Positions 16,868-24,275 of a DNA stretch of 64,000 bases are shown here, piece by piece. The stretch is from JACSRF01 sp964504445 (GTDB lineage: Bacteria > Chloroflexota > Anaerolineae > Promineifilales > Promineifilaceae). The stretch lies in the NCBI GenBank assembly GCA_964504445.1, contig CAZDEO010000009.1, positions 1 through 64,000 of the forward strand, written 5' to 3'. The notes beneath the pieces are model-generated. The model was given only the letters and a program-made list of their open reading frames with translations. It was not told the DNA's origin and made no database searches. The stretch's first letter is position 1; every line of letters starts with the position of its first letter. Both the position numbers and the translations under genes were made by a program.

Positions 16868-18424
16868 TTAAGGTAACACGGCATAAATGACTGCATCGTC
16901 TGTGCGGTATACTTCTTCCAGGAAGGGGTCTGCCTGCGCTTTGGCCATAAAGCTGCCATGCTGCAAGTCAGAAAAAACGTAAGCAGCGCCAAAGGTGTCG
17001 CGGATAATGGCTCCTGGTTGGTTTACGTTGCCGCGCGTAATGTCTACCCACAGGTCGAACAGTTCTTTGTTTTGTAGTTCCATGAAGGTGGGATCGAGAC
17101 CGGCGGTGTAGACAAGGTCGCTATTATAAAAGAAGAGGCGGGTAAAGTCGTCCCAGTCGGTCTGGAAGATCATGGTTCCCGCCGGGGCTTCGTCGGCCAG
17201 CCAGAGGGCGGCGTCGGCGTATTGAGCGACGGGCCTGGAGTCGGCCAGCAGGTCACGGGCGTCCGTTAGGGTGTTGGTGAGGGGGTAGGCCAGGAGGAAA
17301 AGGGGCAGGAGAGCGAGCAAGGGGGTGGGCCACGGCCGTTTCCGTTTACCCTCGGCCGGCCAGCTCCGCAGTAAGGGCGCCGCGCTGAAGGCCAAAAAAA
17401 TAAGCGCAAAAGGTGGAAAATACTCCACAAAACGGCGCGATTCAAAAAGCATGTAGCCAAACAAAATGACCAGCCCCAGGGCCGTGAGGCTGCCTTTGTC
17501 CATGCGTGTTTGCTGCCACCCCAAGGCCAACGTGCCCAGTAGCACGGCTGCCAGGGCCAGGCCGGAGTTGTCTACCAGCGTCCAGGTGCGGTATGGAGAC
17601 CATTCGTTGCCTACGCGGGTGGCGGACTCCCCTACTTTGGGCAGCAGGTGGCTCCAAATGAAAGCAAAGTTTTCTGGAAAATAGGGATTGATAAACAAAC
17701 CGAGGGTGATGCCTACAGCCGGAAAGAGCACCGCCTGCCAGACCAACCGCCGTTCCAGCATGAAGACGGCGATGGCATAAGTGCCGGCCACCAGCAGGAG
17801 CAGGGGGAAAGCATTGTAAAACCAAACAAAGACAAAACCCAGGGGGATGAGCCGCTTGTGCTGGCCTTGCAGCAGCCAGTGCAGCCCCAACGCCAGCAGC
17901 AGCAGGGAGGCGGACTGGGCGCGGGGCATACTCATACGGTAGAGGAAAGCTTCAGATACGGCGAAGAGGGCGATGGCCCAAAAAGCGGCGCCGGGCACGC
18001 GCTGTTGGCGCAGCAGCCACCAAATGGCCAGGAAGGCCAGGCTGGGCAGGATGATGCTGGCGATTTTGGCGCCTTGGGTGAGGGCAGCGCCGCCGTCTAC
18101 CTGGGGGTCCACGGCTGCAAAGAGGGCCAGATAGACGTGGTAGAGTAGGTGGTGGTTGTAATAGTCGTCGCTGTTGAGAATGGTGTAGGGTAGAGCGTCA
18201 AAGGCTGGCTTGAGGCCTTCCTGGCGGATGAGATAGCCCATTTTGATGTGATAATAACCGTCGGTGCCGGCCAGGGCGGGGGTGGCGTACTGGATGTAGG
18301 TGAAGAGGAGGGTGAAGAGGGTGAAGAGGGCAACGGCCGTTGCTAGAGCTTTAACCCCACTCTGCTCTGCTGTTTGTGTGATACCCTCCGCTTTTTGCAT
18401 GAAAGGGAGTGATGATATGTTCAT
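16868..18424 (-). CDS. polytopic membrane protein, GT-C glycosyltransferase-like
   Basis: 518 residues with roughly ten to twelve hydrophobic spans followed by a C-terminal soluble domain of about 150 residues. Near the N-terminus, after the first span, the loop GTDGYYHIKMGYLIRQEG contains the DxYYH-type acidic motif seen in STT3/oligosaccharyltransferase-like and other GT-C membrane glycosyltransferases that use lipid-linked sugars. The C-terminal part (IFQTDWDDFTRLFFYNSDLVYTAGLD) resembles the soluble tail of such proteins. AAGGAAG precedes the ATG at 18424, so the upstream in-frame extension to 18529 is not used. The gene stands alone. The GT-C assignment is by motif and topology only. Confidence 0.7.
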   Translation of the reverse strand: MNISSLPFMQKAEGITQTAEQSGVKALATAVALFTLFTLLFTYIQYATPALAGTDGYYHIKMGYLIRQEGLKPAFDALPYTILNSDDYYNHHLLYHVYLALFAAVDPQVDGGAALTQGAKIASIILPSLAFLAIWWLLRQQRVPGAAFWAIALFAVSEAFLYRMSMPRAQSASLLLLALGLHWLLQGQHKRLIPLGFVFVWFYNAFPLLLLVAGTYAIAVFMLERRLVWQAVLFPAVGITLGLFINPYFPENFAFIWSHLLPKVGESATRVGNEWSPYRTWTLVDNSGLALAAVLLGTLALGWQQTRMDKGSLTALGLVILFGYMLFESRRFVEYFPPFALIFLAFSAAPLLRSWPAEGKRKRPWPTPLLALLPLFLLAYPLTNTLTDARDLLADSRPVAQYADAALWLADEAPAGTMIFQTDWDDFTRLFFYNSDLVYTAGLDPTFMELQNKELFDLWVDITRGNVNQPGAIIRDTFGAAYVFSDLQHGSFMAKAQADPFLEEVYRTDDAVIYAVLP

Positions 18425-18529
18425 GGTCTTCCTTTGGTCAATGAATGTTCTCATGAAGGCCACTAGCCGATAATTTACAAATGTCGGCTTGTGGCCTTGG
18501 GCCTGCCAGCCATTTGCTGGCAAGATCAT

Positions 18530-19247
18530 TTAATCATTATCGTCATCGTCGTCACCATTGTCATTGTCGTCACCATTGTCATTGTCGTCATCATTGTCAT
18601 TGTCATCGTCGTCATCGTTGTCATTGTCATCGTCGTCATCGTTGTCATTGTCATCGTCGTCATCGTTGCTATTGTTGTTGTCATCATTGCTGTTTATGTT
18701 GTCGTTGTTGCCGTTCAGGTNNNNNNNNNNNNNNNNNNNNNNNNNNNNNNNNNNNNNNNNNNNNNNNNNNNNNNNNNNNNNNNNNNNNNNNNNNNNNNNN
18801 NNNNNNNNNNNNNNNNNNNNTGTCATCGTTGGCGTTCAGGTTGTCATCGTTGGCGTTCAGGTTGTCATCGTTGGCGTTCAGGTTGTCATCGTTGGCATTG
18901 TTGTTGGCATTGTTGCTGTTTATATTGTCATCGTTGCCGTTCAGGTTGTCATCGTTGGCATTGTTGTTGGTGTCGTTGGCATTGTTGTTATCATCACCAT
19001 TTAGTGTGCCGTTTACGGTGTTGCTGCGACTGACGCTACGGCCGTTGCTGCTGCTATCTGTGCTTCCTGGCGATTCTTCGGCTCCTGCTGCGGCATCATC
19101 GAGTACGTTCCCTGAAGCGGCATCATTCAGGCTTTCTGTAGGCGCTTCCACAGTGGCGCCAAGGCCACCGTTGGTGGGCGCACAACCTACGAGCAAGAAG
19201 ACCAAAATCAATGTCATCACAATTACCAACTGCTTTATCTGTTTCAT
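18530..19247 (-). CDS. lipoprotein with Asn/Asp-rich tandem repeats, interrupted by an assembly gap
   Basis: ATG at 19247 with GGAGG eight bases upstream. A signal peptide ends in the lipobox LLVGC, followed by a linker rich in Ala, Glu and Ser. From about residue 75 the protein is tandem Asn/Asp repeats (units such as NDDNLNA), passing into almost pure Asp/Asn (NDDDDDND) before the TAA at 18530. Such acidic repeats could bind calcium or form a flexible surface stalk. Positions 18721-18820 are N, and the frames on the two sides differ by one base, which fits a gap of unknown size in a repeat the assembler could not resolve. Product length is therefore unknown. Confidence 0.75.
18540..19010. 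repeat. coding trinucleotide/21-24-bp tandem repeats flanking the gap
   Basis: Left of the gap, runs of GTCATC and GTCATTGTCATCGTC repeat; right of it, TTGTCATCGTTGGCGTTCAGG repeats at least four times. These are the DNA behind the lipoprotein's Asn/Asp repeats and explain the failed assembly. Confidence 0.85.
18721..18820. other. assembly gap (100 N)
   Basis: Exactly 100 unknown bases, a conventional placeholder for a gap of unknown length, placed inside the repeat region of the lipoprotein gene. Confidence 0.98.
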
Positions 19248-19391
19248 TTGTAAGACCTCCATCTTTGAACTTTGAATGATTTCTGTAACCCAAGTCGCAG
19301 AAATCACGAAAAAGTAACGGCCCCTTGTAAATTTATTGAAATTTGTGGAGGAATTCTGCCATAACGCTAGCAACTGTTTCCTCTTAGGTAG

Positions 19392-19429
19392 TTGTGTCAA
19401 AAGCGGCACCCCTCTATACTCCGCCGCTA
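19392..19429 (+). promoter_or_regulatory. promoter of the AEC transporter gene, leaderless type
   Basis: TATACT at 19415-19420 ends eight bases before the ATG at 19429; a weak -35 (TTGTGT, 19392-19397) lies 17 bases upstream. There is no Shine-Dalgarno sequence. Transcription would begin at about the start codon. Confidence 0.5.
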
Positions 19430-20349
19430 TGATTACACTCACGGGATTGTTACAGGTCATTCTCGACACCATCCTGCCCATTTTCCTGGTAGTGGGTGTC
19501 ACCATTGTTGTCAGTCGCTACAAGCGGCTGGATGTAGAAACTTTGTCACGCCTCTCCATTTACGTTTTTAGCCCCGCGCTGGTCTTCGTCAATATTGTCG
19601 AGACGCAGCTCAGCATGGCCGAATTAACCTCTTTAGCGGCAGCGGCTATTGTACTTTGCCTGATCATGGCCGGCGTGGGCAGCGTCATGGCGCGGCTGCT
19701 GCGCCTGGAGCGCCAGGTCGCCAGCTCCTTTGTGCTGGCTGCCTTTGTCATGAATTCGGTGAACTTCGGCTTTCCTTTTATTGAATTTGCCTTTGGCCCT
19801 GAAGGGCTGGAGCCGGCGGTGGCCTTTACGGTGGGGCAGGTGCTGATGGCCTACTTGTTGGGGACCTACGTGGCGTCACGGGGGCGGGCAGACTTCAAAA
19901 CGGCCGTGCGCAATGCCCTCACCATCCCCATGCCCTACGCCTTTGTGGTAGCCCTGGCTTTCAACTTGGGGGAAACGGCCGTGCCCCCCGCCTTCATGCA
20001 AGCCGCCCAGGTACTAGCCAGAGGCGTTATTCCCGCCACGCTGGTGGTGTTGGGCTTGCAGTTGCGCGGGGCCAGGCTGCGCGGGCAGTGGCAGCCCATT
20101 GCCTGGGCCACCTTTACCCGTTATGCCCTGGGCGCGCTGGTCGCTTTGGGCATCGCCGCCCTCTTTGGTTTGCAGGGCCTCAGCCGGCAGGTGTTCATTT
20201 TGGAGGCCAGCATGCCCGCCGGCGTTCTCAGCGGCGTGCTTTCCACCGAGTTTGGCGGCGACCCGGAGTTCGCCGCTGCAGTAATTCTGGTGACCACCCT
20301 GGCCAGCACGGTTTTCCTGAGCGGTCTGCTGGTGTGGCTCACGGGGTGA
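19429..20349 (+). CDS. AEC-family (auxin efflux carrier-type) transporter
   Basis: 306-residue inner-membrane permease with about ten hydrophobic spans in the 5+5 arrangement of the AEC/BART family, whose bacterial members move malate, other organic acids or unknown solutes. Typical features are the start LLQVILDTILPIFLVVGVTIVVSRY, the segment NSVNFGFPFIEFAFG in the first half, and the second-half ending SMPAGVLSGVLSTEFGGDPEFAAAVILVTTLAS, close to the family's conserved P-A-x-x-x-x-x-L-A-x-x-F/Y pattern. The start follows a -10 box directly. It is followed by pyrF after 41 bases, but pyrF has its own promoter-like box. Substrate unknown. Confidence 0.88.
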   Translation: MITLTGLLQVILDTILPIFLVVGVTIVVSRYKRLDVETLSRLSIYVFSPALVFVNIVETQLSMAELTSLAAAAIVLCLIMAGVGSVMARLLRLERQVASSFVLAAFVMNSVNFGFPFIEFAFGPEGLEPAVAFTVGQVLMAYLLGTYVASRGRADFKTAVRNALTIPMPYAFVVALAFNLGETAVPPAFMQAAQVLARGVIPATLVVLGLQLRGARLRGQWQPIAWATFTRYALGALVALGIAALFGLQGLSRQVFILEASMPAGVLSGVLSTEFGGDPEFAAAVILVTTLASTVFLSGLLVWLTG

Positions 20350-20377
20350 ATGAGGTGCGGAAACGGCCGTTCCCCGC

Positions 20378-20391
20378 TACAATTTGGCCTA
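20378..20391 (+). promoter_or_regulatory. -10 element directly upstream of pyrF (leaderless)
   Basis: TACAAT at 20378-20383 followed by seven bases and the ATG at 20391; no ribosome site is present. An ACGGCCGT copy lies in the spacer region just upstream. Confidence 0.45.
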
Positions 20392-21203
20392 TGACCTACC
20401 TGCAAAAACTCCAAGCGATACAGCAGCAAAATAACTCCTGGCTGTGCGTGGGCTTAGACCCCGACCCCGCGCGCCTGCGTGTAGACGTATTCAAATGGGA
20501 CGACCCCGTGTTGCCCTTCAACAAAGCCATTATAGACGCCACCGCCGACCTGGTGTGCGCCTACAAGCCCAACCTTGGCTTTTATCTGCAATGGGGCGCG
20601 GCAGGCGTCATTGCCCTGGAGCGCACCATCGCCTACATTCCCCGGCACATCCCCATCATTTTAGATTGCAAAACCGGCGACATTGGCCATACCCAGGCCG
20701 CCTGGGCGCGGGGGCTGTTCGACGAATGGGGCGTGGATGCCATTACCGTTAACCCCTACGTGGGGGCGGAGGCGGTGCTGCCCATGATTGGCGACCGCCC
20801 AGACAAGGCGGTGTACCTGCTGGCCCGCACCTCTAACCCCAGCGCGATAGATTTTCAGGGCGATTTGGCCGCAGGCGAGGGATTGTCGGCGGCGGTGCTG
20901 CGCCAGAGCCAGCAATGGAAAACGGCGGGGCATATCGGGTACGTGGTGGGGGCCACTTACCCGAATGAGTTGGCCACAGCCCGCCAGCTGGCCCCCGCTG
21001 CCAACTTCCTCATTCCCGGCATTGGCGCTCAGGGTGGCAGCCTGACAACGGCCGTTACCTACGGCCCCGACCCTCTCTGCGGCCCGGTCATCAATGCCAG
21101 CCGCAGCATTCTCTACGCCGCGCTGACGCCCCAGTTTGCCGATGCCGCCCGCGCCGCTGCCTTAAACCTGCGCGACGCCATCAACGAAATGCGCCATGCC
21201 TGA
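20391..21203 (+). CDS. pyrF: orotidine 5'-phosphate decarboxylase
   Basis: Last step of de novo UMP synthesis: decarboxylation of OMP. At 270 residues it is the longer type 2 form. Visible motifs are VGLDPDPARL at the N-terminus, AYKPNLGFY (catalytic Lys), LDCKTGDIGHT (the D-x-K-x-x-D catalytic array reads as DCKTGDIG), DAITVNPYVG, and IPGIGAQGGS for phosphate binding. The start at 20391 matches the family N-terminus; longer in-frame extensions would overlap the transporter gene. Its stop overlaps the start of the RNase gene by 8 bases, so the two are translationally coupled. Confidence 0.95.
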   Translation: MTYLQKLQAIQQQNNSWLCVGLDPDPARLRVDVFKWDDPVLPFNKAIIDATADLVCAYKPNLGFYLQWGAAGVIALERTIAYIPRHIPIILDCKTGDIGHTQAAWARGLFDEWGVDAITVNPYVGAEAVLPMIGDRPDKAVYLLARTSNPSAIDFQGDLAAGEGLSAAVLRQSQQWKTAGHIGYVVGATYPNELATARQLAPAANFLIPGIGAQGGSLTTAVTYGPDPLCGPVINASRSILYAALTPQFADAARAAALNLRDAINEMRHA

Positions 21204-23028
21204 TTTGCCCCGCCACAGCCTGGTTCTCTACAAAAATTCCCCTGCCCGCGTGACGGAATTGGGGAAGAAAATTGAAATTGAGACGGAAAACGGCCGTCTC
21301 TCTGTCCGCCCCAAAGACATCACCCTGCTGCACAAGGGGCCGCTGCCTAACCTGGCAAGCCTCGCCATGCCCGCCCCCGACCCCGGCGACGTGCAAATGG
21401 CCTGGGAACTCCTATCCGGTGGCACAACCACCCTGGAAGAATTGGCCGAACTCATCCACGAAGCGTTTACGCCGCAGACCGCTTGGGCCACCTGGCAGCT
21501 TGTAGCCGACGGCCTCTACTTTAGCGGCACGCCTGATGAGATAACGGCGCACATGCCCATGCAGGTTGCCGCCACTCAAGAAGCCCGCGCCGCCAAAGCC
21601 ACCGAGCAGCAGGCGTGGGAAGCTTTTTTGGCGCGTATGCAGCGGGGCACGTATCAGGATGAGGACGCGCCGTATTTAAATGAAATTGCCAACTTTGCGC
21701 GGGGGCAGCAAGCGCGCAGTAAAACGCTGCGCGCATTGGGGGAAAAAGAGGAGCCAGAGCAGGCCCATGCCTTTTTGCTAAAGTTGGGCTATTGGGATGA
21801 GCAGGTGAACCCGTACCCGGCACGGCTGGGCATGCCCACCGCCGACCCCGACGTGCCGCTGCCCCCGCTGCCGGAGGAGGAACGGCGCGACTTAACCCAT
21901 TTGCCGGCCTTTGCCATTGACGATGAGGGAAACCAGGACCCGGACGACGCCCTGAGTTGGGAGGGAGAAGAGGGCTTCCCTAACGGCCGTCTGTGGGTCC
22001 ATATTGCCGACGTGGGCGCCCTCATTCCGCCGGACAGCCCCGCCGATTTAGAGGCCCGGGGGCGGGGCGCAAACCTCTATTTACCGGAGGGCACGGTGCA
22101 CATGCTGCCCCCGGCGGCAACAGCGCAGTTAGCCCTGGGTCTTCATGAAATTTCACCGGCGCTCTCCTTTGCGCTGGCGGTCAGCCCGGCGGGGGAAGTG
22201 ACGCTGACGGAGATGGTGCCCAGCTGGGTGCGGGTGACGCGCCTGACCTATGCCGAGGCGGAGGAGCGGCTGGCGGAAATGCCTTTTGCGGCGCTGCTGG
22301 CGGCTTCGCAGTCTTACACGGCGCGGCGCATAGCCAATGGCGCAGTGGAGATTGATCTGCCGGAGGTGCGGGTGCAGGTGGAGGAGGGAGTGGTGGGGAT
22401 ACGGCCGTTGCCCAACCTGCGCAGCCGCGAAATGGTGCGCGACGCCATGCTCATGACCGGGGAAGCAGTGGCCCGCTTCGCCCTGCAAAATCAGCTGCCC
22501 ATTCCCTTTACCGTGCAAGACCCGCCCCTGCCCGCCGACGCTTTGCCCGATGGCCTGGCGGGGGAGTTTGCGCGGCGCAAATTGATGCAGCGCAGCCAGC
22601 AGAGCAGCCTGCCGGGCGCCCATGCCGGGCTGGGGCTGCCCATTTACGTGCAGTGTACCAGCCCGCTGCGACGCTATCTCGATTTGGTGGCCCACCAGCA
22701 GCTGCGCGCCTTTTTGTGCGGCGCGGGCGTGCTGGACGAGCAGGAATTGATGGCCCGCGTGGGCGCGGCGGATGCCGTCAGCGGCAGCGTGCGCGCCGCT
22801 GAGCGGCTCTCGATTGCCCATTGGACCATGGTCTACCTTATGCAGCACCCGGAGTGGACGGGCGCGGGTGTGGTGGTGGAGCAGAGGGGGCGGCGCAGCG
22901 TGGTGCTGATTCCGGAGTTGGCCTGGGATGGACGGGTGGCGGGGGAACGGCCGTTGAACAGCGCGGTGTCCCTACAACTGACCGGCGTCAACCTGCCCCA
23001 GCGCGAAGCCTATTTTCGTGCTGGATAG
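21196..23028 (+). CDS. RNase II/R-family 3'-5' exoribonuclease (short RNB protein)
   Basis: 610 residues, shorter than RNase R. The N-terminal 70 residues form a small beta domain (SLVLYKNSPARVTELGKKIEIE), then comes a helical region, then the RNB catalytic domain from about residue 230. The conserved metal-binding acid cluster is present (FAIDDEGNQDPDDALSWE), as are VHIADVGALI, the YLPEGTVHMLP motif, and YVQCTSPLRRYLDLVAHQQL near the end. It would degrade RNA processively from the 3' end. It starts within pyrF (8-base overlap), an odd pairing of pyrimidine synthesis with RNA turnover. No cold-shock or S1 domain of full length is evident. The specific name (RNase II versus R versus a plant-like RNB form) is left open. 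Confidence 0.9.
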   Translation: MPDLPRHSLVLYKNSPARVTELGKKIEIETENGRLSVRPKDITLLHKGPLPNLASLAMPAPDPGDVQMAWELLSGGTTTLEELAELIHEAFTPQTAWATWQLVADGLYFSGTPDEITAHMPMQVAATQEARAAKATEQQAWEAFLARMQRGTYQDEDAPYLNEIANFARGQQARSKTLRALGEKEEPEQAHAFLLKLGYWDEQVNPYPARLGMPTADPDVPLPPLPEEERRDLTHLPAFAIDDEGNQDPDDALSWEGEEGFPNGRLWVHIADVGALIPPDSPADLEARGRGANLYLPEGTVHMLPPAATAQLALGLHEISPALSFALAVSPAGEVTLTEMVPSWVRVTRLTYAEAEERLAEMPFAALLAASQSYTARRIANGAVEIDLPEVRVQVEEGVVGIRPLPNLRSREMVRDAMLMTGEAVARFALQNQLPIPFTVQDPPLPADALPDGLAGEFARRKLMQRSQQSSLPGAHAGLGLPIYVQCTSPLRRYLDLVAHQQLRAFLCGAGVLDEQELMARVGAADAVSGSVRAAERLSIAHWTMVYLMQHPEWTGAGVVVEQRGRRSVVLIPELAWDGRVAGERPLNSAVSLQLTGVNLPQREAYFRAG

Positions 23029-23047
23029 CCAAGCCCAAGCCTTTGTT

Positions 23048-24211
23048 TCAGACACCCAGCCGGTAAACGCGCCAGCGCTTGTACAGGGTAGCTCCCAATT
23101 CTTTCGCTAAACCTGGCGTGGTGGGGTTGTCTTCAGATGTGATGGATAAATCACCCCATTTGTATCCTTTGGCACGGGCGCGCTGGATGAGTTCGTGAAA
23201 CATATAAATGGGCACGGGGGTTCCCCAATATTCGGGCAATACGGCAATGGCCTTGATAGCCAAACATTGGGGTTGTTTTCGCATGTAGTACCATAATTTC
23301 AGGTAATCCCAGGGGCGGCGTAGGCCGTTGACATGGATGAAGGCTTCGTTAAGGTTGGGAATACCGGGCAGCCAGCCAACAGCCCGGCCTTTGACTTCGG
23401 CAAAGAGAATTAGTTCGGGATCGGCAATGGTGCGGAAGGGTTTGACGGCCGTTTCCAGGGTATCTCTTCGCCAGCCAATATGTCCCGGAATGTGGGCCAT
23501 AGATGTTTCCATGAGGTAATAAACGCGGTCAATTTCCGCATTCCAGTCTGCAAAATTTACTTCGCGAATAGTAATCTGGCCTCGCTGTGCTGCCCAACTG
23601 CCCAATCTCTCTAGCCTCGCTAGTTGAGGTGAGGGAGTAAAGTCCAGGGCAAAAGCGACGTTGTCTTTGCGTGCCGGCTGGAAGCCATACTGCTCCATAA
23701 ATTTGGGGTAATAGGGTGGGGTGTGTCCGCACATTAACGTGGGCGGGCGGTCACGACCTTCTACTAGCACGCCGTAAGCATCATCATAGTCCAGGTCAAA
23801 GGGGCCAAACAGGTGGGTAAGCTGCCGCGTTCTAGCCCACTGAACAGCGGTAGCCATCAGGGCTGCAAACACTTCTTTATCGGGAAAATAGTCTAAAAAA
23901 CCGATAAGGCAGTCACGCAGACCTTTTTGTTCGTTAGTCGCTTTGTCTTCGGCTACGCACAGAGTGCCTAGCGGCCGTTCACCAGTCCAAGCGATGAAGA
24001 ATTCAGCCTCTCCGCGTTGAAAGAAAATGCCACGCTTCGGGTCTGTAGCTTTTGCGCGGGAGGGTAGCAGAGGCGGCACCCAAAGGGGATCGTGGCGATA
24101 GATACGCCAGGGAAAAGTAAGGAAGATTTGCCGCTCGCGGGAGGTGCGCACCGGCCGAACAGCAATGGATGCCGGGGAATCTTGCCATGACTCAATGGAA
24201 ATTGCATTCAT
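23048..24211 (-). CDS. GNAT-like (N-acetyltransferase-fold) protein
   Basis: 387 residues, large for a GNAT and probably a tandem of two such folds, as in the YghO-like family. Signs are ISIESWQ..VRPVRTSRERQIFLTFPWRIYRHDPLWVPPLL at the N-terminus, FGPFDLDYDDAYGVLVEG in the middle and IKAIAVLPEYWGTPVPIYMFHELIQRARAKGYKWGDLS near the C-terminus, the last like a GNAT acetyl-CoA-binding strand and helix. Start chosen at 24211 because a perfect TATAAT lies six bases upstream; the earlier in-frame codon at 24253 is inside that promoter. It converges with the RNase gene (19 bases apart). Substrate unknown. Confidence 0.75.
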   Translation of the reverse strand: MNAISIESWQDSPASIAVRPVRTSRERQIFLTFPWRIYRHDPLWVPPLLPSRAKATDPKRGIFFQRGEAEFFIAWTGERPLGTLCVAEDKATNEQKGLRDCLIGFLDYFPDKEVFAALMATAVQWARTRQLTHLFGPFDLDYDDAYGVLVEGRDRPPTLMCGHTPPYYPKFMEQYGFQPARKDNVAFALDFTPSPQLARLERLGSWAAQRGQITIREVNFADWNAEIDRVYYLMETSMAHIPGHIGWRRDTLETAVKPFRTIADPELILFAEVKGRAVGWLPGIPNLNEAFIHVNGLRRPWDYLKLWYYMRKQPQCLAIKAIAVLPEYWGTPVPIYMFHELIQRARAKGYKWGDLSITSEDNPTTPGLAKELGATLYKRWRVYRLGV

Positions 24212-24223
24212 GGGCCTATTATA
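24212..24223 (-). promoter_or_regulatory. consensus TATAAT six bases before the GNAT-like start (leaderless)
   Basis: TATAAT occupies 24223-24218 on the minus strand, followed by six bases and the ATG at 24211. There is no Shine-Dalgarno sequence. The adjacent T-run belongs to the clpB terminator. Confidence 0.55.
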
Positions 24224-24227
24224 AAGG

Positions 24228-24260
24228 AAAAAAGCCCGCCGGGTCATGCCCATGGGCTTT
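24228..24260 (-). terminator. intrinsic terminator of clpB
   Basis: On the minus strand AAAGCCC and GGGCTTT pair around a 16-base loop and are followed by TTTTT. It begins about 15 bases past the clpB stop. Confidence 0.7.
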
Positions 24261-24275
24261 CAAAGGCGAATTGGC

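Noticed and set aside
18540..19010. Regular direct repeats that resemble a CRISPR array
   Set aside because: Units are contiguous with no unique spacers, and they translate to Asn/Asp repeats in a lipoprotein.
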